A stretch of DNA of 5,914 nt from positions 1 to 5,914 of the forward strand of contig JAEZQX010000265.1 of assembly GCA_023441105.1 (NCBI GenBank). Reading direction: 5' to 3'. Below, piece by piece: positions 1-5,914 of this stretch; within the stretch, counting starts at the first letter, position 1, and every line of letters starts with the position of its first letter. Position numbers and translations under genes: made by a program. The notes under the pieces were generated by a model. That model saw only the letters and a list, made by a program, of their open reading frames with translations, ran no database searches and had not been told where the DNA came from. Origin of the DNA: Pseudomonadota bacterium (GTDB lineage Bacteria > Pseudomonadota > Gammaproteobacteria > Burkholderiales > Burkholderiaceae).

Positions 1-72
1 ACCCCTCTCTGGATTTTCCTCGAAGTACTTCACGACGCTTTCAATGGACTGCCGGATTTCAGCCATGGTCAT
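1..72 (-). CDS. Partial CDS, N-terminus of an unidentified protein (runs off left edge)
   Basis: The first 24 codons of a gene continue past the window edge. The peptide begins MTMAEIRQSIESVVKYFEEN and goes on PERG. It is amphipathic and helical-looking, with natural proteobacterial composition. The start at 72 is supported by an AGGAAG ribosome binding site at 78-83, 5 nt upstream; a second in-frame ATG lies at 66. The frame is also open further upstream, through the groEL terminator, but there it is Cys/Arg/Gly-rich and unlike protein. The gene follows groEL on the same strand but lies beyond the gro terminator, so it probably has its own promoter within 73-173. I see no convincing -35/-10 pair there, only a small perfect hairpin at 126-140 (6-bp stem). 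The opening faintly recalls some OsmC-type proteins, but this is too little to name a family. Confidence 0.5.
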   Translation of the reverse strand, partial: MTMAEIRQSIESVVKYFEENPERG

Positions 73-174
73 GGGAGCTTCCTGGTAGCAGTGGATGTCG
101 CCGATGGGGGCGTGAATCGGGTATCGCTGGCCGCGCCAGCAGCGGCAGTATCCTTCAGATCCGCTTCCACATAG

Positions 175-200
175 AAAAAGCGGCCCCGAAGGGCCGCTTT
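175..200 (-). terminator. Rho-independent terminator of the groES-groEL operon
   Basis: Read on the minus strand, this is a perfect 10-bp stem (AAAGCGGCCC / GGGCCGCTTT) closed by a TTCG tetraloop. The stem's 3' arm runs into a TTTTT tract. It lies 38 nt past the groEL stop codon and in the right orientation. A smaller hairpin (GGCTG-CTTG-CAGCC, 212-225) sits between the stop and the terminator. The UUCG-type loop and flush T tract make this a textbook intrinsic terminator. Confidence 0.93.
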
Positions 201-238
201 CAGTTGCGACAGGCTGCAAGCAGCCGGCCGGACGGGAC

Positions 239-2213
<1,975 letters not shown>

Positions 2214-2267
2214 GCGTTATCTCCTAAGTATCTGAAAATCCAAGGGTTTTGAGACGTCCGGTTGGGC

Positions 2268-2300
2268 GTCCAGGCCGCCGGCTAGGGGCGCCGGCTGGAC
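2268..2300 (-). promoter_or_regulatory. Hairpin in the groES 5' leader
   Basis: The leader of about 130 nt between the likely transcription start (near 2346) and the groES start contains a strong imperfect hairpin. GTCCA (2268-2272) pairs with TGGAC (2296-2300), and GCCGGC (2277-2282) pairs with GCCGGC (2290-2295). There is a 4-nt bulge (ggcc) on one side and a 7-nt loop. It is too far from the ribosome binding site (2221-2225) to block it directly. It could stabilise the mRNA or act as a thermosensitive or processing element; the function is inferred only. Confidence 0.45.
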
Positions 2301-2326
2301 AAACGGGTCGACGTCGCGAAAGGTCG

Positions 2327-2353
2327 CTAGCACTCATCGTTGTCGAGTGCTAA
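2327..2353 (-). promoter_or_regulatory. CIRCE operator (HrcA-binding site)
   Basis: On the minus strand the site reads TTAGCACTC, a 9-nt spacer, then GAGTGCTAG. This matches the CIRCE consensus TTAGCACTC-N9-GAGTGCTAA at 17 of 18 arm positions; only the final base differs. CIRCE is the operator of the heat-shock repressor HrcA. Here it touches the last base of the -10 box and covers the expected start site, so bound HrcA should block transcription initiation of groES-groEL until heat shock releases it. hrcA itself is not in the window. Confidence 0.96.
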
Positions 2354-2381
2354 TGATAAAGACGACGGCTGGGTTTATCAA
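2353..2381 (-). promoter_or_regulatory. Sigma70-type promoter of groES-groEL
   Basis: On the minus strand there is a -35 box TTGATA (2376-2381), a spacer of exactly 17 bp, and a -10 box TATCAT (2353-2358), each matching the consensus at 5 of 6 positions. The likely start is near 2346, inside CIRCE. No sigma32-type pair (CTTGAAA / CCCCAT) is apparent at this spot. Control therefore appears to be by HrcA repression of a vegetative promoter. Confidence 0.85.
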
Positions 2382-2503
2382 GTCGCGGGTGCAGACCGGC
2401 CAGGTTCCAGGTTGCCCCCGGCCCGACGGCCGGCGCCGCCACCGGTTCACTGCGTGGCGTGTGCGCGGTGGCGCGGCCCTGGCTCGCGGCGCCGGATTGG
2501 TTG

Positions 2504-2528
2504 CGCGGAATCGGAGCTGGAATCCGCG
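2504..2528 (-). terminator. Weak hairpin after the peptidase-like gene
   Basis: The arms cgcggaatc (2504-2512) and gaatccgcg (2520-2528) pair over 9 positions with one central mismatch and a 7-nt loop. The hairpin starts 21 nt past the stop of the minus-strand gene that ends at 2549. No T tract follows, so this is at best a poor intrinsic terminator. The rest of 2382-2548 is GC-rich with no gene that I can support. Some read-through from the upstream gene into gro is possible. Confidence 0.2.
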
Positions 2529-2548
2529 GCCGTTACCCGGCCAGCCGG

Positions 2549-3547
2549 CTACCAGACCATTTTCTGGCCGGCGTCGTTGGTCGGCGCACCGGCGCCGGTG
2601 TGCGGCAACGAGGTGTGGAAGCGGACTTCCGAGAGCTGGTACTCCTGCTGGAGGTAGGCCTCTGCGCGGTCCGGCTCGGCTGGCTTCCCGATCGAGCCAT
2701 TGGAATGCACCGCGAAGCGAACTTCCGCCGTTCCAGCCACGGCATTGTCCCTGGCCAGCAGGGCGGCAATCCTGCCTTGCGCGTCCGTCTCGTAGCCATG
2801 GATGGCAACGAAGTGGTCGGTCACCGGCTGCCGCCGTGCGTCCACGACCGAGTTGCTGGCCGGCTCGTTGACGCCGGCGACCACGGCGCGACCGGAATCG
2901 ATGTGCTGCCTGATCTTGTCGAGCGCGAGGCGGCTGGCGTCGGCATCGGTGGTGATCCGGCGCGCGGTGCTTTCGTAGAGGATGACGCCTCCGCCGCCGG
3001 TGGCGCTGTCGCCCGCGCCGGCAGTTGCCTGGGCGCCCTCGCAGGCGAGCTTGAAACAGGCAGCCGGATCGCCGCCTGCGGCCTCCCACCCCGGCGGGGA
3101 GAAGGATTCCAGCCTGACGCTCGTGCGACCGAAGGCGTCGATGCGGCTCTTGGCATCCTGCAAGCGCGCGTCAGGCGCGACAGGCGTGAATGGCGCGGGG
3201 TTCGCAAGATCCCGCAACGTCCGGTCGACCGCCTCTTCAGTCAGGCACTTCCCGAGCGTGTCCTCGACTGCCTCGCGCAGCAGCTCGCGATGGTTGTCCG
3301 ATCGGACGACGTTTGCCGAACCGCCGCCCGCGCTGCACTGGGCAAGCTGGAATGCCTCGAGCTCGTCCCGGGTCACATAGCGCGTGGTGCCGTTCTCCTC
3401 CATCTGGTACAGACCCAGGACGCCCGCCAACCCGTCCGCGCGGGCGACTCGCACCTGGCCTTCGGCGGCATGGTTCACTTGGCCGTTTGCCGGACAGGCC
3501 GCCAGCGCAAGCGCGCCGCTGCCGTGCAGGGATGAGATCTCGGGCAT
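2549..3547 (-). CDS. Putative papain/C39-like cysteine peptidase with an N-terminal module shared with the divergent RTX protein
   Basis: The protein is 332 residues and starts at the ATG at 3547, with AGGAG at 3554-3558 and a 6-nt spacer. No Sec signal peptide or membrane segment is evident. Residues about 29-86 match the start of the divergent RTX protein (DGLAGVLGLY, then NGTTRYVT, then LEAFQL, then GGG...VVRSDN). Residues about 155-310 look like a papain-fold domain: Cys164 in AACFKLAC, a helix DASRLALDKIRQHIDSGRAV, His245 in TDHFVAIHGYE, then Asp267-Asn268 in ARDNAV. This is the Cys/His/Asp order of C39-like and papain-like peptidases and amidases. The middle (about 87-150) is unassigned. 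The frame is open far upstream, but that part is antisense to the RTX repeats, so the long version starting at 4351 should not be used. Substrate and location are unknown; an exported or effector-type enzyme is inferred. I am sure of the gene, moderately sure of the fold, and unsure of activity. Confidence 0.85.
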   Translation of the reverse strand: MPEISSLHGSGALALAACPANGQVNHAAEGQVRVARADGLAGVLGLYQMEENGTTRYVTRDELEAFQLAQCSAGGGSANVVRSDNHRELLREAVEDTLGKCLTEEAVDRTLRDLANPAPFTPVAPDARLQDAKSRIDAFGRTSVRLESFSPPGWEAAGGDPAACFKLACEGAQATAGAGDSATGGGGVILYESTARRITTDADASRLALDKIRQHIDSGRAVVAGVNEPASNSVVDARRQPVTDHFVAIHGYETDAQGRIAALLARDNAVAGTAEVRFAVHSNGSIGKPAEPDRAEAYLQQEYQLSEVRFHTSLPHTGAGAPTNDAGQKMVW

Positions 3548-3613
3548 GACTGGCTCCTGGATCGATGGAAGGAATGCGGCGATTGGACGGGCAGGGGGCG
3601 GGTCACCGCAATT

Positions 3614-3660
3614 CCGGAGCCTCCCCAGCCATCGCCCCTCCCAGCTGGGGATGCTCCCGG
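3614..3660. other. Long inverted repeat in the divergent intergenic region
   Basis: The arms ggagcctccccagc (3616-3629) and gctggggatgctcc (3644-3657) pair over 14 positions with one C-A mismatch. Two more C-G pairs form outside if one base (3658) is bulged. The loop is 14 nt. No T tract follows on either side. It lies about 70 bp upstream of the minus-strand gene and 200 bp upstream of the plus-strand gene. A terminator is not expected between divergent genes, so it may be an operator, a leader structure or a small mobile repeat. Confidence 0.5.
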
Positions 3661-3805
3661 CGCGCAGTGGCCCCATACGCGTCGCTCCCGACGCCCGGTG
3701 CGCTTCGGGCAGGGGACCAGTGATGCTGCTGGTCAGGTCCGCTCCCAACTGGCACACGTCCCGTCTTGGCCATGCGTCGGGAACCCCTTCAAATGGAGTC
3801 AGCGG

Positions 3806-3817
3806 CGGATCGATCCG
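3806..3817. promoter_or_regulatory. 12-bp palindrome upstream of the RTX gene
   Basis: CGGATCGATCCG is a perfect palindrome ending 39 bp before the RTX start codon. Its core GGATCGAT recurs at 3559-3566, directly next to the ribosome binding site of the divergent gene. It is a candidate operator or simply a chance palindrome in GC-rich DNA. Confidence 0.25.
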
Positions 3818-3856
3818 ATGTGTCGCACCCCCCTCATCGCAATGAAGGAGTCCATC

Positions 3857-4450
3857 ATGTCCACCCCTCCCATCGGTCCCACCAACACTTTCCATGGCAC
3901 CTCCGGCGACGACACGGTGCACATCTCCAAGGCCGGCGGCCTGGCGGGCCTGCTCGGCCTGTATGAAGTGAATATGAACGGCCAGACCACCTACATGACC
4001 AAGCAGCAGCTGGAGAACACCGACTTCCAGCTGCACGGCGGCAACGACACGCTGGTCGTGGATGCCAACGTCACCGCCGACATCACCGCCCACGGCGGTC
4101 GTGGCGACGACGTGATGGTCGGCGGTGCCGGCGACGACAACTTCTCCGGCGGCCGCGGCGACGATGTCATCGCCGGCCGGGGCGGCAACGACGACCTTGA
4201 GGGCGGCCGCGGCGACGACGTGCTGCTGGGCGGTCGTGGCCACGACAACCTCGACGGCGGCCGAGGCGACGACCTCATGTTCGGCGGCCGCGGCAACGAC
4301 ATCATGAGAGGCGGTCGGGGCGACGATCTCATGTTCGGCGGGCGCGGCCACGACATCATGTTCGGCAACCGCGGCGACGACCTACTGGTGGGCGGGCAGG
4401 GATTCGACTTCCTGTTCGGCGGCCGCGGCAGCGACACGGTCCTGCCCTGA
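3857..4450 (+). CDS. RTX-repeat (haemolysin-type calcium-binding) protein
   Basis: The protein is 197 residues and starts at the ATG at 3857, with AAGGAG at 3845-3850 and a 6-nt spacer; the open frame before it is not coding-like. Residues 14-79 form a leader: GTSGDDTVHIS, then AGGLAGLLGLYEV, NGQTTYMT, LENTDFQL and GGNDTLVVDANVTADITAHG. Residues 80-196 are exactly 13 RTX nonapeptides of the GGxGxDxUx type, which in known proteins bind Ca2+ in a parallel beta-roll and fold outside the cell. Only one residue (Pro197) follows the last repeat, so the C-terminal type I secretion signal usual in RTX proteins is absent. There is no Sec signal peptide, and no enzymatic domain is present. The leader matches the N-terminus of the divergent peptidase-like protein. 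The gene is convergent with the minus-strand gene ending at 4606. The role is unknown; a small calcium-binding accessory or structural protein is inferred. Confidence 0.93.
   Translation: MSTPPIGPTNTFHGTSGDDTVHISKAGGLAGLLGLYEVNMNGQTTYMTKQQLENTDFQLHGGNDTLVVDANVTADITAHGGRGDDVMVGGAGDDNFSGGRGDDVIAGRGGNDDLEGGRGDDVLLGGRGHDNLDGGRGDDLMFGGRGNDIMRGGRGDDLMFGGRGHDIMFGNRGDDLLVGGQGFDFLFGGRGSDTVLP
4094..4444 (+). repeat. 13 x 27-bp coding repeat (RTX nonapeptides)
   Basis: Thirteen 27-bp units with no gaps encode nonapeptides, commonly GGRGDD followed by three residues. Odd-numbered repeats 1-11 all carry Asp at position 5, giving RGDD, while even-numbered ones vary (D, N, H, N, H, F). Repeat 4 is GRGGND, repeat 11 is GNRGDD and repeat 12 is GGQGFD. 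The pattern therefore has an 18-residue (54-bp) higher-order period, which equals one turn of a beta-roll. Confidence 0.95.
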
Positions 4451-4540
4451 GCCCTTCGCTGGGCCTGCATCCTCGCGGCCTGCGCTGCGTTAGCTGCGGA
4501 GACTTCCGGGTCACCTGCAGCAGCGGCTTCCGATGGATCA

Positions 4541-4576
4541 ACCTGCGGCCGCGCGAATCGACGTGCGGCCGCAGGT
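4541..4576. terminator. Perfect 12-bp inverted repeat between convergent genes (possible bidirectional terminator)
   Basis: ACCTGCGGCCGC (4541-4552) pairs perfectly with GCGGCCGCAGGT (4565-4576) around a 12-nt loop. It lies between the RTX gene stop (4450) and the 218-residue minus-strand gene stop (4606), where a shared terminator would be expected. No T tract is present on either side. The arms contain GCGGCCGC twice. It may stall transcription or protect the 3' ends of both mRNAs; intrinsic termination is not proven by sequence. Confidence 0.5.
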
Positions 4577-4605
4577 GTTCGTGCGCCGTCGACAGGCGCA
4601 GCGTG

Positions 4606-5262
4606 TCAGCGCCAAGAGGCATGCAGCGCCGCCGTGCCGGAGACCGGTTCCCGCGCGTCAGCGAGGGCCGCGAGGAAGCTCGCGCTCGCGTCGGTGGAGC
4701 TCGCGCCTGCGGCCCAGGTGTCGGCCAGGGCGCGCAGCGCGTTCCGGGTGCGGCGGGAGAGGGCGCCGCCGATGGGGTCCGCGGCGTCGGCCAGCAGCTT
4801 CTCGCAGTAGAGCAGCCGGGCGTCGGGATGGGCGACCACCAGGTCCATGACCGCCCGGGCGGCCGCATGGAACGAGTCCGCGCCGATGGCGAGCTCCGGC
4901 TCGGCCTGCGCATGCCAAGCGCACAGGTACTCGAGGGGCCCGAGGCTGCGGGTGCTGCCGTAGCCTGGCACGGGACTTGACAACGGCGAGGCGCCCCAGG
5001 CACTGCGCCGGCCGCTCGGCAGCCGGCCGGTGCGGATCGCATGCACCAGCGCGCCGGCCACCGCCGCGCGGGCGGGATGGTCGCCATGTTGTCCGATGAT
5101 CGCCAGGATGCGCAGGAAGGCGGGATAGAGCTCGTTGCCGAGGCCGTCGCAGACCGCGGCGAGCAGGGCGACACGATCCTCCTCGTGGACGAGGTCGATG
5201 CAGCCGTCCACCAGCGACTGCGCCGCCAGTTCCCAGGCCGGTTCCTGCAGCAGCTCGGGCAC
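4606..5262 (-). CDS. Unknown helical protein, 218 residues, GTG start
   Basis: I do not recognise this protein. The GTG at 5262 is preferred as start because AGGAG (5269-5273) lies 6 nt upstream and the gene then begins 13 nt after the previous stop. An in-frame ATG at 5319 would add 19 residues that overlap the preceding gene and lacks a clear ribosome site. The product is Ala/Leu-rich and looks all-helical: PELLQEPAWELAAQSLVDG, then CIDLVHEEDRVALLAAV, LYPAFLRILAIIGQHGD and ARAAVAGALVHAIRTGRL. A Ser/Gly/Pro-rich break (about 83-107) follows, then RSLGPLEYLCAWHAQAEPEL and further helices to about 200. No signal peptide, transmembrane segment or catalytic motif is evident. It is the last gene of a three-gene minus-strand block. 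Codon use and composition look genuine. Confidence 0.8.
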   Translation of the reverse strand: MPELLQEPAWELAAQSLVDGCIDLVHEEDRVALLAAVCDGLGNELYPAFLRILAIIGQHGDHPARAAVAGALVHAIRTGRLPSGRRSAWGASPLSSPVPGYGSTRSLGPLEYLCAWHAQAEPELAIGADSFHAAARAVMDLVVAHPDARLLYCEKLLADAADPIGGALSRRTRNALRALADTWAAGASSTDASASFLAALADAREPVSGTAALHASWR

Positions 5263-5275
5263 CCGCTGCTCCTGC

Positions 5276-5503
5276 TCAATATCCGTCGCGACAGAGGTGC
5301 GACAGGACGTTGGCAGCATGCTGGGCGACGCTCAGACCCCGCGACGCCGGATTCAGGTCGGAGCCGATGCCGTTGACCGGCACCAGCAGGTCGGCGGCGA
5401 AGGTGCCCGATGCGGACTGCGGGGCGCCGGGCAGCCCGCCTTGAGACGAACGGCCGGCAAGCGGGAATGCGCCGAGGCCGACGCTGTCGCCCAGGCGGAT
5501 CAT
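5276..5503 (-). CDS. Small unknown protein, 75 residues
   Basis: I do not recognise this protein. Its ATG (5503) overlaps the stop of the gene before it in an ATGA arrangement, which suggests translational coupling. Its stop is 13 nt before the GTG start of the next gene. The N-terminal half is Gly/Ser/Pro-rich (MIRLGDSVGLGAFPLAGRSS and following). The C-terminal half is helical-looking (SRGLSVAQHAANVLSHLCRD). The alternative is that this and the 218-residue gene are one reading frame split by a frameshift. The clean ribosome site and GTG of the next gene argue for two genes, but conservation would have to decide. Confidence 0.6.
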   Translation of the reverse strand: MIRLGDSVGLGAFPLAGRSSQGGLPGAPQSASGTFAADLLVPVNGIGSDLNPASRGLSVAQHAANVLSHLCRDGY

Positions 5504-5859
5504 GGCCGTACCTTCCCGTCGGCTGCCTCACCCAGCCCTTGCTCGGGCGGCTGCCTGGCCTTGACGTCCTTCCCATCGTTGCGCTGCCGATCCTCGTCGC
5601 GCGCGGCATCCGACGCCGCGTTCCAGGCGGCGTTCTCGCGTGGCGTCCAGAACGGAACGGCGACCCAGTTGACGCCGGTGATCACCAGCCGCAGGCGCGG
5701 CAATGCCGGCTCGCCGCTGTCGCACGCGGCCGGCGCCGTGTCGGCGAGATCCGGCGCGATTGCAGGCTCCGCAGCTGCCGCGGGCGGCTCCGGCTGCCAT
5801 TCGAAGCGCGGGATGGCCATCATCCAGTAGCTCATCGAGGTGTCATAGGGAAGCATCAC
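5500..5859 (-). CDS. Unknown protein, 118-119 residues, first gene of a three-gene block
   Basis: I do not recognise this protein. Translation can begin at GTG 5859 (AGGAG at 5866-5870, 6-nt spacer) or at the adjacent ATG 5856 (9-nt spacer). The product has an aromatic N-terminus (SYWMMAIPRFEWQPEPP), an Ala/Pro/Asp-rich linker (about 24-52), a beta-like hydrophobic core PRLRLVITGVNWVAVPFW (about 54-71), and a charged, low-complexity C-terminus ending GKVRP. No signal peptide or known motif is seen. The stop overlaps the next start by ATGA. A hairpin resembling a terminator lies only about 25 bp upstream, so its promoter must overlap that hairpin or lie beyond the window. Confidence 0.72.
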   Translation of the reverse strand: MMLPYDTSMSYWMMAIPRFEWQPEPPAAAAEPAIAPDLADTAPAACDSGEPALPRLRLVITGVNWVAVPFWTPRENAAWNAASDAARDEDRQRNDGKDVKARQPPEQGLGEAADGKVRP

Positions 5860-5884
5860 GGCAAGCTCCTCGCATCAATGGAAA

Positions 5885-5912
5885 CGGGACCGCACCGGTC
5901 GATGCGGTCCCG
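5885..5912 (-). terminator. Terminator-like hairpin at right edge
   Basis: On the minus strand CGGGACCGCA pairs perfectly with TGCGGTCCCG over 10 bp around an 8-nt loop, followed by a short TTT. This fits the end of a minus-strand gene lying to the right of the window. The T tract is short, so it could instead be a leader or intercistronic stem-loop of the three-gene block, whose first start codon is about 25 nt downstream. Confidence 0.5.
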
Positions 5913-5914
5913 CC

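Larger units (their letters stand above)
3548..3856. promoter_or_regulatory. Divergent intergenic region between the peptidase-like and RTX genes
   Basis: These 309 bp hold no gene I can support and must contain the promoters of both flanking genes. For the plus-strand gene, the best pair by eye is TTGGCC (3766-3771), 17 bp, TCAAAT (3789-3794), with 4 of 6 matches in each box. For the minus-strand gene only poor matches are seen. The region is crowded with inverted repeats: a long one at 3614-3660, then GCGTCG/CGACGC (3679-3694), GCCCG/CGGGC (3693-3710) and GACCAG/CTGGTC (3715-3734). A 12-bp palindrome lies at 3806-3817. The sequences next to the two start codons also resemble each other (CATCG...AGGAG...TCATG). 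Confidence 0.5.

Noticed and set aside
2459..3535. A 358-codon plus-strand open frame antisense to the peptidase-like gene
   Set aside because: It has shadow-frame composition. The minus strand has the ribosome site, the conserved leader and the peptidase-like motifs.
3704..3730. PIP box (TTCGB-N15-TTCGB) upstream of the RTX gene
   Set aside because: A TTCGG is present at 3704-3708 but no second half-site occurs at the required distance.
3698..3856. N-terminal extension of the RTX gene to an ATG at 3698
   Set aside because: The extra residues look non-coding, there is no good ribosome site at 3698, and an AAGGAG site sits 6 nt before the ATG at 3857.
2549..4351. A 600-codon minus-strand open frame covering both the peptidase-like gene and the antisense of the RTX gene
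   Set aside because: Its first 200 or so codons are the reverse complement of the RTX repeats and then the intergenic region, giving an artificial Val/Ala repeat. The real start is the ATG at 3547 with its own ribosome site and the module shared with the RTX protein.
4094..4444. CRISPR-like array because of the regular 27-bp repeats
   Set aside because: The units are contiguous without spacers and encode in-frame RTX nonapeptides.
5444..5503. PAAR-like opening (MIRLGDSVGLG) of the 75-residue protein
   Set aside because: PAAR proteins continue with a His-Gly-Gly turn and paired Gly/Asp motifs. None of this is present, so the likeness stops at five residues.
4356..5609. A 417-codon minus-strand open frame spanning the three-gene block
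   Set aside because: It is Arg/Ser/Pro-rich and low in hydrophobic residues, as expected of a GC-rich shadow frame. The alternative frames have ribosome sites, coupling and balanced composition.

Overview
The window is G+C-rich bacterial chromosome. The GroEL and GroES proteins look proteobacterial. Their wording (for example [13 protein letters not shown] and [20 protein letters not shown]) is closest, from memory, to Betaproteobacteria of the Burkholderiales type. A high-GC gammaproteobacterium is not excluded. No tRNA, rRNA, CRISPR array, insertion sequence or phage gene was found.

Layout from left to right. (1) Positions 1-72, minus strand: the first 24 codons of an unidentified gene that runs off the left edge. 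(2) Positions 175-2381, minus strand: a complete groES-groEL heat-shock operon. It has a sigma70-type promoter, a CIRCE operator overlapping the -10 box, a structured leader of about 130 nt, and a strong intrinsic terminator after groEL. (3) Positions 2549-4450: a divergent pair of accessory genes separated by 309 bp. The minus-strand gene encodes a 332-residue protein that resembles papain/C39-like cysteine peptidases. The plus-strand gene encodes a 197-residue protein with 13 RTX-type nonapeptides. (4) Positions 4606-5859, minus strand: three small, tightly packed genes of unknown function, convergent with the RTX gene. (5) A terminator-like hairpin at the right edge.

The gro operon is ordinary housekeeping: HrcA would repress it through CIRCE, and GroES and GroEL together form the cytosolic folding chamber. 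The divergent pair is the most interesting part. Its two proteins have quite different C-terminal halves, but they share an N-terminal block of about 40-55 residues (GLAG-[LV]-LGLY, then NG-x-T-x-Y-x-T, then LE...FQL). They probably arose partly by duplication and may act together. I infer a modular, possibly exported, RTX/peptidase pair. The RTX protein has no tail after its last repeat, and neither protein has an evident Sec signal peptide, so the export route is open.

The three-gene block on the right (118/119, 75 and 218 residues) has good ribosome binding sites, an ATGA overlap and a GTG start. I recognise none of its products, and its link to the RTX/peptidase pair is only by proximity.
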